Below are positions 8,614 through 15,473 of a stretch of DNA of 44,805 bases, one piece after another. The DNA comes from Nonomuraea corallina. GTDB lineage: Bacteria > Actinomycetota > Actinomycetes > Streptosporangiales > Streptosporangiaceae. Each line of letters starts with the position of its first letter. The stretch's first letter is position 1. Under the pieces are notes generated by a model. The model did not search any database. It was not told the DNA's origin and saw nothing but the letters and a program-made list of their open reading frames with translations. Both the position numbers and the translations under genes were made by a program. The DNA lies in NCBI RefSeq assembly GCF_027620315.1, contig NZ_JAPNNL010000041.1, positions 1 through 44,805 on the forward strand, given 5' to 3'.

Positions 8614-9463
8614 TCACGCCCCCACGCCTGGCGTCGAGCCCCTGTCCCAGCAGTCGACACCCGCCCGCCTGTACGGAGCGCTCGGCGAAGGCAAGGATCA
8701 CTTCCAGGTCGACGAGGACAACGCCGCCGCGCTCGACGAGATTCTGCCGGGCATGGCGCGCATCGTGCCGGACAACCGCAGCTGCCTGCGCCGCATGGTG
8801 GCCGCCGCAGCGGATCTGGGGATCAGCCAGTTCGTCGACCTCGGCTCCGGCTTGCCCGACCAGCCGCCCAACCTGCACGAGGTGGTTCATGACCGGCAGC
8901 CCGGCGCGAGCTTCGTCTACGTTGACCGTGACCCGGTGGTGTGCACGCACGGGCGTGCCCTTCTACGCGCCCCCCGGGTGACCATGGTCGAGGCCGATGT
9001 GCGTGACCTTGACGACGTGTTCAGTCGGCCTGAGGTGCGCATGCGGGTCGACTTCGGGCTGCCGGTATGCCTGGTGCTCGGCGCGGTTCTCCACTTCCTT
9101 GCTGATGATGAGGTCCGCGGGGTGATGGAGGCGTCCCACGACTGGTTGCCGCAGGGCAGCCTGCTGCTGGTCACGCACGCCACCAGCGACCAGCCCCACT
9201 ACACGCCCGAGCAGGTCGAGGCCGCCCGTGACTTCTACCAGGCTCAGACCGGCGAGCGGCTTTACCTTCGCCGGGTGCAGGAGATCGCCGACCTGGTACT
9301 ACCCGGGTGCGCGCCGATGTGGCCCGGCCTGGTCAGCACCGCCTTCTGGCGGGCGGGCCCGGAAGCGGGGCCGGACGCACGGGCACCGTACTTCGTGGCT
9401 GTGGCCGCCGAAGTGCGTGGTCTCGTCGAAGATCGGCGTGCTGTCCAGGAGTCGGCCGGATGA
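8600..9463 (+). CDS. SAM-dependent methyltransferase, Methyltransf_19 (DUF574) family
   Basis: This 287-residue protein begins after a typical family N-terminus: TPARLYGALGEGKDHFQVDE matches the family pattern 'ARvYDyLLGGKDnfaaDr'. The SAM-binding motif I variant QFVDLGSGLPDQPPNLHEV (residues 76-94) corresponds to the family hallmark 'DIGTGLPTxxNTHEV'. SFVYVDRDPVV is motif II and VEADVRDL is motif III. Family members are common in actinomycetes, often beside XRE or regulatory genes, but substrates are largely unknown. ATG at 8600 follows GGAGGTCAGCGCTCG, giving a plausible ribosome-binding site. It lies downstream of the XRE gene, and a strong hairpin ends the unit at 9699-9743. Confidence 0.9.
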   Translation: MSLPDHAPTPGVEPLSQQSTPARLYGALGEGKDHFQVDEDNAAALDEILPGMARIVPDNRSCLRRMVAAAADLGISQFVDLGSGLPDQPPNLHEVVHDRQPGASFVYVDRDPVVCTHGRALLRAPRVTMVEADVRDLDDVFSRPEVRMRVDFGLPVCLVLGAVLHFLADDEVRGVMEASHDWLPQGSLLLVTHATSDQPHYTPEQVEAARDFYQAQTGERLYLRRVQEIADLVLPGCAPMWPGLVSTAFWRAGPEAGPDARAPYFVAVAAEVRGLVEDRRAVQESAG

Positions 9464-9698
9464 GCGGCGACTCCCCAGACCGGCGGCGGAGCCGGTCGCA
9501 CCCCGGATGTACTCCTATGCCCAACAGGATGGTCCGGGGCGACGACCACACCGCGGGCTTCGCCGCCTTCAGATGCTCGTGGTCCGATGCGGAGATTCGT
9601 CGCACCCCCGTCGGGCCACGAGTGTCCACCTCATGCTCTGCGCGGCCCACTCCAGCCGTATGTCGCCTGCCCGGCGGATGCGGCGGCCGGCGCAGCAA

Positions 9699-9743
9699 GG
9701 AGGACGGGGCAAAGGCAGGCCACCGCCCCCTGCCCCGTCCTCC
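9699..9743. terminator. Perfect 13-bp stem hairpin
   Basis: GGAGGACGGGGCA (9699-9711) and TGCCCCGTCCTCC (9731-9743) are perfect reverse complements with a 19-nt loop. It lies 235 bp after the methyltransferase stop and 22 bp before the 40-codon ORF. No T-tract follows, which is common for actinobacterial terminators. It could also be a leader structure controlling the small ORF. Confidence 0.55.
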
Positions 9744-9765
9744 ATCTCATGAAGAGAGCTGACAC

Positions 9766-9888
9766 ATGGACGCCGGCATCGCGCTGTCCTGCCTCACCCG
9801 CGGGGATCTGGACACGGTGGCCGCCGCGCCCGCGCACGACGATGACGGTCAGGAGCCGACCTTGGCTCCCGACCAGGACGAGGCCTAG
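9766..9888 (+). CDS. Small ORF, 40 aa, unknown
   Basis: An ATG frame of 40 codons starts MDAGIALSCLTRGDLDTVAA and ends in an acidic Asp/Glu/Pro-rich tail (DDDGQEPTLAPDQDEA). AGAGAG lies about 9 nt upstream of the ATG, and third positions are strongly G/C. It sits alone between two strong hairpins (9699-9743 and 9919-9961) in an otherwise geneless 555-bp gap between two enzymes. It might be a peptide precursor or a small regulatory protein, but no known precursor family was recognised. An overlapping frame starting at 9751 is less plausible. Confidence 0.4.
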   Translation: MDAGIALSCLTRGDLDTVAAAPAHDDDGQEPTLAPDQDEA

Positions 9889-9918
9889 CCGAGCCGTTCG
9901 GCCGGTCGGCACAAGCTG

Positions 9919-9961
9919 CCCGGCCGCGCCGCGCTGACCCTCCTGTCACGGTGCGGCCGGG
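9919..9961. terminator. Hairpin with perfect 9-bp stem downstream of small ORF
   Basis: CCCGGCCGC (9919-9927) pairs with GCGGCCGGG (9953-9961) across a 25-nt loop, 31 bp after the small ORF stop and 58 bp before the binding-protein start. It is either a terminator for the small ORF or part of the leader of the following operon. Confidence 0.45.
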
Positions 9962-10018
9962 TGCCCCTCCCCCGCCAGATGTCCTCCCTCGCCTCTGTAC
10001 GCCTTGGGATGTTCACAC

Positions 10019-11062
10019 ATGACACAGCTACAAAGAGCAATATTGTCCGTACTCACTGTGCTCGCCATGGTGGGGTGTGGCTCTCCGCCGTCAGCCTCTC
10101 GCCCGAGCGGCAGCCAGCTGCAGACAGTCAAGGTCGGGATCATGCCCATACCCGACTGCGTCACCGTCCCCCTCGCGAACATGAGGGGCTACTTCGAGGA
10201 CGAAGGGCTTCAAGTCGAGATCGAGACCGTCCAGGGCGGCGGCGTCGCCCTGCCCAAGCTCAAATCCGGAGCCCTGTCTTTTTCGATCATGAATTACACC
10301 GCCGCCGTGCTCGCCGAGTCCCAACAGCCTGGCACTCTGCGCATCGTCGCCGACGCCTACCAGTCGGCTCCCAACACCTTCAAGCTCATGGTCGCCAAGA
10401 ACTCACCCATCAAGGGCCTGGCCGACCTGCGCGGCAAGCACATCGCGGTCGTGACCCTGCGCTCGGTCGGCACGCTGACCACCGAAGCCGCTTTGAAGAT
10501 CTCAGGCTTGACCGCCGACGACGTGCGAATCTCCGAACTGCCGCTGCCGGACATGATCCCGGCGCTCCAAACCGGGAAGATCGATGTCGCCTGGATGACC
10601 GAGCCGTTCATCACCGCCTACCAGCAACTCGGCGGGCAGACGCTCTACGACGTGATGCAGGGCCAGACGGAGAACTGGCCGATCGCCGGCTGGGCCACCA
10701 CCACCGACTACGCCAAGAACCACCCCCGCCAGGTCGTCGCGTTCCAGCGCGCCATCCTCAAGGCCCAGGCCGACGCCCAGAACCGGCAGGTGATCACCGA
10801 CACTCTGCCCACCTACACCAAGATCGGCCCCGAGACGGCGGCGACCATCACCCTGGGAACCTTCCCCATGAACCTCCACCCGGATCGCATCCAGCGGGTG
10901 GCGGACGTGATGCTGGAACACCAGTACATCACCGGCGAGCTCGACGTCAGCCGGTTCCTGATGCCGCCCCCGGCCACCGTCGGCCACTCTCCGGCGCCAC
11001 CGCCCCCGCCGGCCACGCCCTCGACGCCCGCCGCCACGCCGTCAAAGGTGCCCACGCCGTGA
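10019..11062 (+). CDS. ABC transporter substrate-binding lipoprotein, NMT1/THI5-like
   Basis: This is a 347-residue exported protein. It has a Lys-poor signal peptide with hydrophobic core ILSVLTVLAMVG and a lipobox-like MVGC, so Cys near residue 20 should be lipidated. The mature part starts VKVGIMPIPDCVTVPLANMRGYFEDEGL and continues GGGVALPKLKSGALSF, the NMT1/THI5 (SsuA/ThiY/TauA-like) pattern for binding pyrimidine, sulfonate or similar ligands. The last 30 residues are a Pro/Ala/Thr-rich tail unusual for the family. ATG at 10019 is preferred to an in-frame TTG at 10004. No permease or ATPase is nearby. Its stop overlaps the O-methyltransferase start (GTGA), tying it to the biosynthetic block. 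Confidence 0.88.
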   Translation: MTQLQRAILSVLTVLAMVGCGSPPSASRPSGSQLQTVKVGIMPIPDCVTVPLANMRGYFEDEGLQVEIETVQGGGVALPKLKSGALSFSIMNYTAAVLAESQQPGTLRIVADAYQSAPNTFKLMVAKNSPIKGLADLRGKHIAVVTLRSVGTLTTEAALKISGLTADDVRISELPLPDMIPALQTGKIDVAWMTEPFITAYQQLGGQTLYDVMQGQTENWPIAGWATTTDYAKNHPRQVVAFQRAILKAQADAQNRQVITDTLPTYTKIGPETAATITLGTFPMNLHPDRIQRVADVMLEHQYITGELDVSRFLMPPPATVGHSPAPPPPPATPSTPAATPSKVPTP

Positions 11063-12120
11063 CCCTTCACCAGCACCCCGACGCCCTGACCTTCAGCCTC
11101 GTCGACCCGTACCAGCACATCCAGAAGATGCTCGACGCCGTCCCGGACTTCGCCGCCCTGCACGCCGCCGTCGAGCTGGACGTCTTCGAAGCCCTGGCGA
11201 CCCAGACGGTGACCAGCGACGAGCTGGCCGACGCCTGCGGCGCCGACCCGGACGCGATGAACCGGCTGCTGGGCTGGTTGCACGCCCGTGGCTTCGTCGC
11301 CGACAGCTCCGCCGGCTACCGGCTCACCGAACTCGGCCACGTCCTCACGGCCGAGGCCGACCCGTCCCAGCGGCACGCGGTGCTGGTGGCGGGCTCGACG
11401 TACTGGTGGAACGCGATCGGCCGCCTGGCCCACACCATCCGCCGCGGACAGCCCACACAACTTGAGGGTCAACCGGTGTACGAATACCTCGCCTGCACTC
11501 CCGGACTGGCCGAACAGTTCGACCGGTTCATGACTGCGCGCAGCACCGCCGTCGGCCGCGACCTCGCATCCCTCGACGGGTGGGCCGAGGTCCGGCTCGT
11601 GGCCGACCTCGGAGGCGGCCTGGGCGGCGTCCTGGCCGCCCTTGTCCATGCCCATCCCCATCTACGGGGCGTCCTGGCCGAGCGCCCCGGCGTCACCGCG
11701 CGCGCCCACGCCTACCTGAAGGAACAGGGCCTGCTCGGCCGCGTCGAGATCGTCGCGGCCGACATCTTCGAGGAGATCCCCCGGGGAGCGCAGCGGTACC
11801 TGCTGTCGTCGATCCTGCACAACTACAGCGACGAAGCGTGCGTCAGCCTCCTGACCGAGGTGCGCCACGCCCTCCAGGACAACGCCGGCGGACAAGTGTG
11901 GATCGTCGAGGGCCTGCTGCCCCGGCGCACCAGCACGCCCAGCCCCTGGTATGCCACCGACATCCGGATGATGTCCCTGTTCCAGGGCGGCCAGGTACGC
12001 CGCGCCTCCCAGCTACGCCGGCTGGCCCGACAGGCCGGGCAGACCATCGTGCACGCGACGCCCCTGCCCTGCGGACAGACCGTGCTGGCCGCCCGGCCGG
12101 CACGCGGGCATGAGAGCTGA
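11059..12120 (+). CDS. SAM-dependent O-methyltransferase (Methyltransf_2 type)
   Basis: This 353-residue protein has the two-domain layout of small-molecule O-methyltransferases. An N-terminal winged-helix dimerisation domain (about 15-100: ALHAAVELDVFEALA, then DELADACGADPDAMNRLLGWL) precedes a Rossmann domain with motif I VADLGGGLGGVLAALV and the family's LHNYSDE segment. Relatives modify polyketides, anthracyclines and aromatic metabolites. The C-terminal catalytic His/Glu arrangement cannot be assigned by eye. GTG at 11059 overlaps the binding-protein stop, indicating translational coupling. The thymidylate-synthase homologue follows 43 bp later behind an AAGGAAGG ribosome-binding site. 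The substrate is unknown. Confidence 0.9.
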   Translation: MTLHQHPDALTFSLVDPYQHIQKMLDAVPDFAALHAAVELDVFEALATQTVTSDELADACGADPDAMNRLLGWLHARGFVADSSAGYRLTELGHVLTAEADPSQRHAVLVAGSTYWWNAIGRLAHTIRRGQPTQLEGQPVYEYLACTPGLAEQFDRFMTARSTAVGRDLASLDGWAEVRLVADLGGGLGGVLAALVHAHPHLRGVLAERPGVTARAHAYLKEQGLLGRVEIVAADIFEEIPRGAQRYLLSSILHNYSDEACVSLLTEVRHALQDNAGGQVWIVEGLLPRRTSTPSPWYATDIRMMSLFQGGQVRRASQLRRLARQAGQTIVHATPLPCGQTVLAARPARGHES

Positions 12121-12163
12121 CCACGCCGGCGCTTCCTCCCACCCCGAGCAAGGAAGGTGACCC

Positions 12164-13090
12164 GTGACGACCATTTCCGGTGACTCGATCACCGAACTGT
12201 TCGCCCGTGCCGTGAGGCTGACCATCGACGGTGAGAAGGTCATCCCTCGCGGCATGGACACACGCGAGCTGCTGGACGTGCGCCTGTTGCTTCACGAGCC
12301 TCGCGCACGTCTGCTGGCCGCTCCTTCGGGGCGCGTTTTGAACACCGCGTTCGCCGTCGCCGAGACTGTCTGGATTCTGTCGGGCTCCGATGCGCCGTGG
12401 ATCTACGAGTTCAACGGTCAACTGCGGCAGTACGCCGAGGACGACGGCATTCTGCGAGGCGCCTACGGGCCACGCTTGCGCTGCTGGGACGGGCACGTCG
12501 ATCAGCTCGCTCTGGCGCTCGCCACTCTGCGGGGCGATCCCGATTCGCGACGGGCGGTCATCCAGCTCTACGACCCCGCCCGTGACGCCGGCGGGCACCG
12601 GGACGTGCCCTGCACGCTGGGCTACCGCTTCCACCTTCGCCAGGGACGCCTGCACATGGCGACCACCATGCGCAGCCAGGACCTGTGGACCGGGCTGCCG
12701 TACGACGTCTTCGCCGCGACCACGCTGCACGAGTTGATGGCCTCCTGGCTGGGCGTGGAGCTGGGTGTCTACCACCATCATGTCGACTCGCTCCACCTGT
12801 ACGAGCACGACCTGGACAAAGCGGCCAGCGTCCTTAACACGACGGTCCCGACGTCCGGGAAGCTGCCCTCGCTGGAGACGCCGTGGGAGGGGTTCGACGC
12901 CTTGCTCGCCGATGTCCGCTATGGCCGGAGGGTGAACCATCCGGGCTGGGACACGATGACCGCCGTGCTGGCCAGCTACCAGCAGTGGAAGCGCGGCCAA
13001 CGCGAAGCCGCCGTCGCCAAGGCTGAGGACATCGAGGGAGCACTCGGCGAGGGACTGCGCGCCTGGTACGCCGTTCTGCGGGGGCGGTGA
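12164..13090 (+). CDS. Thymidylate synthase homologue, predicted cytosine-nucleotide (hydroxy)methylase
   Basis: This 308-residue protein aligns with thymidylate synthase through its core: GAYGPRLRCW (99-108), DPDSRRAVIQLYDP (125-138), catalytic Cys150 in DVPCTLGYRF, the MRSQDLWTGLPYD segment (169-181) with Arg170, Ser171 and Asp173, and HVDSLHLY (206-213). The base-selecting Asn of true thymidylate synthases (E. coli N177) is Asp181 here. Asp at that site is the signature of dCMP hydroxymethylases such as T4 gp42. The His after the catalytic Cys is Thr. It therefore probably transfers a one-carbon unit from methylene-tetrahydrofolate to C5 of a cytosine nucleotide, not dUMP. The stop overlaps the carbamoyltransferase start by 4 nt. 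A housekeeping thyA role is unlikely. Confidence 0.88.
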   Translation: MTTISGDSITELFARAVRLTIDGEKVIPRGMDTRELLDVRLLLHEPRARLLAAPSGRVLNTAFAVAETVWILSGSDAPWIYEFNGQLRQYAEDDGILRGAYGPRLRCWDGHVDQLALALATLRGDPDSRRAVIQLYDPARDAGGHRDVPCTLGYRFHLRQGRLHMATTMRSQDLWTGLPYDVFAATTLHELMASWLGVELGVYHHHVDSLHLYEHDLDKAASVLNTTVPTSGKLPSLETPWEGFDALLADVRYGRRVNHPGWDTMTAVLASYQQWKRGQREAAVAKAEDIEGALGEGLRAWYAVLRGR

Positions 13091-14802
13091 TCTCGATGCA
13101 GCCCTATGTCGTCCTGGGCGTGTGCTCCTTCACCCACGACTCGTCCGCGGCCCTTCTGGTGGATGGCGAATTGGTCGGGTTCGTCGAGGAGGAACGCCTA
13201 TCCGGGGTGAAACACACCCGCACCTATCCCGAGCATGCGGTCACCTGGTTGATGAGCGAGGCGGGCATCACGCCTGAACAGGTCAACGAGGTCGCCTACA
13301 ACTTCCACGGTCTGCACTACCTGCGCGTTGTCCCGGCGGCCCTCGGCCTGGTCGGCGACCCAGCCAGCCGTCACCGCGCGGTGGCGCGCGCGGCCAGCTT
13401 CACCAAGGTCGCGCTCCGTACCGTCCGCCGCGTTCAAGCCCTGAGGCGCCGTTTCCCGCACGCCCGCGTCCGCCCGTCGCTGCATCACCGCACCCACCAG
13501 ATGTACGCCTTCGCCGCGTCCGGATGGGAGAGCGCGGCCGTCCTGGTCGTGGACAGCCTCGGCGAGGCGCAGACCACCACCATCGCACTCGGCCGCCAAT
13601 CAGAGCCCGGCCGGCCCGCTCTGCGGCCCGTGTACGAGCTGACCGACCCGGCCTCGCTCGGCTACGCCTACGGCTCGGTCACCGAGCATCTGGGCTGGCG
13701 GCGCGGCGATGAGGAAGGCACTGTGATGGCGCTGGCCGCCTTGGGCGATCCAGCACGCTTCCGGGCGCTGTTCGCCGACGCCATCCCGATCACGCCGACG
13801 GGGTTCGCTCTGCACCCGGGCTACTTCGCGCCCAGGGTGCTCGCGTCGTCCTTCGCCCGTCTGACACCTCGCTTCGCCGCGGAGACCTGCCCGCGCCGTG
13901 CTTCAGACGCCCCGATCAAGCAGGTCCACCGGGACCTGGCCGCCGCGCTCCAAGAACGCGCCGAGAACGTGATGCTGCATCTGGCGGCCCTGGCCAAGAC
14001 ACGTACCGGGAGGCGGCGGCTGTGTGTCGGTGGAGGAGTCGCCACCAACTGCGTGGCTGTCGGCAAGATCGTCAAGTCTGGCCTCTTCGAGGAGGTGTTC
14101 GTGCCGCCGGCTCCGGGCGATGCGGGAACCGCGATCGGCGCGGCAGCGGCCGTACACCTGGAGGGCAGCGCGCGTCCGCTGGCCGGGGTTGCCAACGCCT
14201 GTTACCTCGGCCCCGCCTACGCCGATCAGTTGCCGGATCTTTCACGGTTCACGGTGCATCGGCTCGATGGTGATGTCGCCGAGGTTCTGGCGGAGCGGCT
14301 CGCCGACGGTCAGATCGTCGGCCTCTTCCAGGGGCGCGTCGAGGCTGGACCACGTGCGCTCGGCAACCGCTCGATCCTGGCCTCACCGCTGAAGCCTGGC
14401 GTGGTGGCACGGCTCAACGACACCGTGAAGTTCCGGGAGTCGTTCCGCCCGTTCGCGCCGATGGTGACGGCCGAACGCGCCGCCGAGTACTTCGCCCTCG
14501 GTCAGGAGGCGCCGTTCATGTCGATGGCCTCGTCCGTGACCGACCTGGCCCGCGAGCAGATCCCGGCGGTCGTGCATGCCAACGGCACGGCTCGCGTGCA
14601 GACCGTCACCCAGGACGGCAACCCGTTCATCCACAAGGTGCTGACCGCCTTCGCCCGCCGCACCGGCGTCCCCGTGTTGATCAACACATCCCTCAACGTG
14701 AAAGGCAAGCCGATCTGCGGCACCCCGGCCATGGCCCTGGACTGCCTGGCCGGCAGCGGCCTGGACGCCCTGCTGCTGGAAGGCCGGTGGATCACCACAT
14801 GA
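13087..14802 (+). CDS. NodU/TobZ-type O-carbamoyltransferase
   Basis: This 571-residue enzyme has the NodU family hallmarks in order. HDSSAALLVDG and FVEEERLSGVKH are N-terminal; HHRTH followed by VLVVDSLGE is the metal/adenylate region. LCVGGGVATN and GRVEAGPRALGNRSILASP are next, and the C-terminal YrdC-like part includes VLINTSLNVKGKPICGTP. Family members use carbamoyl phosphate and ATP to carbamoylate hydroxyls in antibiotics (tobramycin, novobiocin, polyoxin) or on phage 5-hydroxymethylcytosine. GTG at 13087 overlaps the previous stop by 4 nt; an ATG at 13096 is an alternative. Its place directly after a predicted hydroxymethylase suggests the new hydroxymethyl group is the acceptor; this is inference. 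Confidence 0.93.
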   Translation: MISMQPYVVLGVCSFTHDSSAALLVDGELVGFVEEERLSGVKHTRTYPEHAVTWLMSEAGITPEQVNEVAYNFHGLHYLRVVPAALGLVGDPASRHRAVARAASFTKVALRTVRRVQALRRRFPHARVRPSLHHRTHQMYAFAASGWESAAVLVVDSLGEAQTTTIALGRQSEPGRPALRPVYELTDPASLGYAYGSVTEHLGWRRGDEEGTVMALAALGDPARFRALFADAIPITPTGFALHPGYFAPRVLASSFARLTPRFAAETCPRRASDAPIKQVHRDLAAALQERAENVMLHLAALAKTRTGRRRLCVGGGVATNCVAVGKIVKSGLFEEVFVPPAPGDAGTAIGAAAAVHLEGSARPLAGVANACYLGPAYADQLPDLSRFTVHRLDGDVAEVLAERLADGQIVGLFQGRVEAGPRALGNRSILASPLKPGVVARLNDTVKFRESFRPFAPMVTAERAAEYFALGQEAPFMSMASSVTDLAREQIPAVVHANGTARVQTVTQDGNPFIHKVLTAFARRTGVPVLINTSLNVKGKPICGTPAMALDCLAGSGLDALLLEGRWITT

Positions 14803-14867
14803 GGATCGGCTACAGCTTCTGGGGGTTCCTGGGAACCGGCATCACCGACACCCCGCGTGGCAGGTGA
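14799..14867 (+). pseudogene. 5' remnant of the next cluster gene (22 codons)
   Basis: An ATG overlaps the carbamoyltransferase stop (ATGA), as expected for the next gene of the operon. It encodes MRIGYSFWGFLG and a few more residues, then stops after 22 codons. The start looks like the N-terminus of a real protein (hydrophobic strand, Gly-rich turn), possibly a glycosyltransferase-like protein by memory, but the frame is cut where element DNA begins near 14855. It is interpreted as a gene truncated by the rearrangement. Confidence 0.5.
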
Positions 14868-15024
14868 TCACGACGACGCCGGTGCTGGTGACGCCGACCG
14901 ACAGGGATGGGTGCCGGTCGTCATGCGCGGGGCAGAGGGTGCTCTTCTGGGTGGCGGAGCCGCGCGGTGCGTGGCCGGTCCTGTCATACAGCGCTTGCAG
15001 GATGCGCGTGTACGGGGTGCTCAT
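14842..15024 (-). pseudogene. N-terminal fragment of element DNA primase-like protein
   Basis: A 60-codon frame begins MSTPYTRILQALYD and includes STLCPAHDDRHPSLSVGV and VVVITCHAGC. The CPAHDDRxPSL...CHAGC pattern is the zinc-binding N-terminus of primase-like proteins (CHC2-type) common in actinomycete integrative elements, where the protein normally continues for hundreds of residues. Here it stops immediately after CHAGC, at the junction with the biosynthetic block, and overlaps the 22-codon remnant on the other strand by 26 bp. The replication function is presumably lost. Confidence 0.65.
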
Positions 15025-15037
15025 GGGGCGGCCCCGG

Positions 15038-15292
15038 TCAGGACGCGAGGTCGGCGGCCTGGGCGGGCGGCGCCGGGGTGAGCGCGGGGTCGTCGATGTC
15101 GAGGCAGCGCAGCAGGGCGGCGCGGCCGACGCGGTAGGTGTGGCCGACGCGCAGGACGGGGCAGGGGAACTGGCCGCTGCGGGCGAGTTCGTGGGCTTTG
15201 GTCCGGCCGATGCCGAACGCTCGTGCGGCGGTGACGAGGTCAACGGTGACGGGCAGGGCGAGCAGTTCCGCGGTGGTCAGGGCCTTGGCCAT
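15038..15292 (-). CDS. xis: Excisionase-like helix-turn-helix protein
   Basis: This 84-residue protein has the MerR/excisionase fold. VDLVTAARAFGIGRTKAHELARSG is the HTH, followed by FPCPVLRVGHTYRVGRAALLRCLDI, the wing typical of element-borne DNA-binding excision factors ('...vlrvGrryrvprael...'). It should bind arm sites near the attachment site and direct integrase towards excision. It lies just upstream of the primase fragment on the same strand and is divergent from the XRE gene. GGAG-like sequence (GCCCTCC on the plus strand) lies just before the ATG. The residual Ala/Pro tail is unremarkable. Confidence 0.8.
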   Translation of the reverse strand: MAKALTTAELLALPVTVDLVTAARAFGIGRTKAHELARSGQFPCPVLRVGHTYRVGRAALLRCLDIDDPALTPAPPAQAADLAS

Positions 15293-15473
15293 GGAGGGCG
15301 TGCCTTTCTGACGGTCCGCTCGGGATCGTGGTGGCAGGCCGAGCGGTTCATGACATATGGGATTGAATCTCGCTCGTGATCAGGATGGCATGGACAATGC
15401 CAACCCTTCAACCCTAGTGTTAGTGGATATCCATCTATTTGGGATGAATCGCAGCGATGCCGAGGAGTGACGC
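15293..15473. promoter_or_regulatory. Divergent xis/XRE control region with two dyads
   Basis: Between the divergent excisionase and XRE genes lie TGGCAT-GGACA-ATGCCA (15386-15402) and the perfect palindrome TGGATATCCA (15424-15433). The region from 15395 to 15450 is AT-rich compared with its surroundings. These dyads are candidates for XRE repressor operators overlapping two divergent promoters. Confidence 0.4.

Noticed and set aside
9460..9762. Frame of 100 codons whose ATG overlaps the methyltransferase stop (ATGA)
   Set aside because: Only the early part has normal third-position bias; the rest is Arg/Pro/Ser-rich and runs through the 13-bp hairpin. No family was recognised.
9766..9888. 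Lanthipeptide or lasso precursor
   Set aside because: No maturation enzyme lies nearby and the peptide has one Cys and an acidic end; kept only as a small ORF.
10091..13000. Long minus-strand frames beneath the binding protein, methyltransferase and TS genes
   Set aside because: They lie antisense to well-supported genes and match no family; they are complement shadows of high-GC coding DNA.
12164..13090. Housekeeping thymidylate synthase
   Set aside because: The base-selecting Asn and the His after the catalytic Cys are replaced, and its neighbours are tailoring enzymes.
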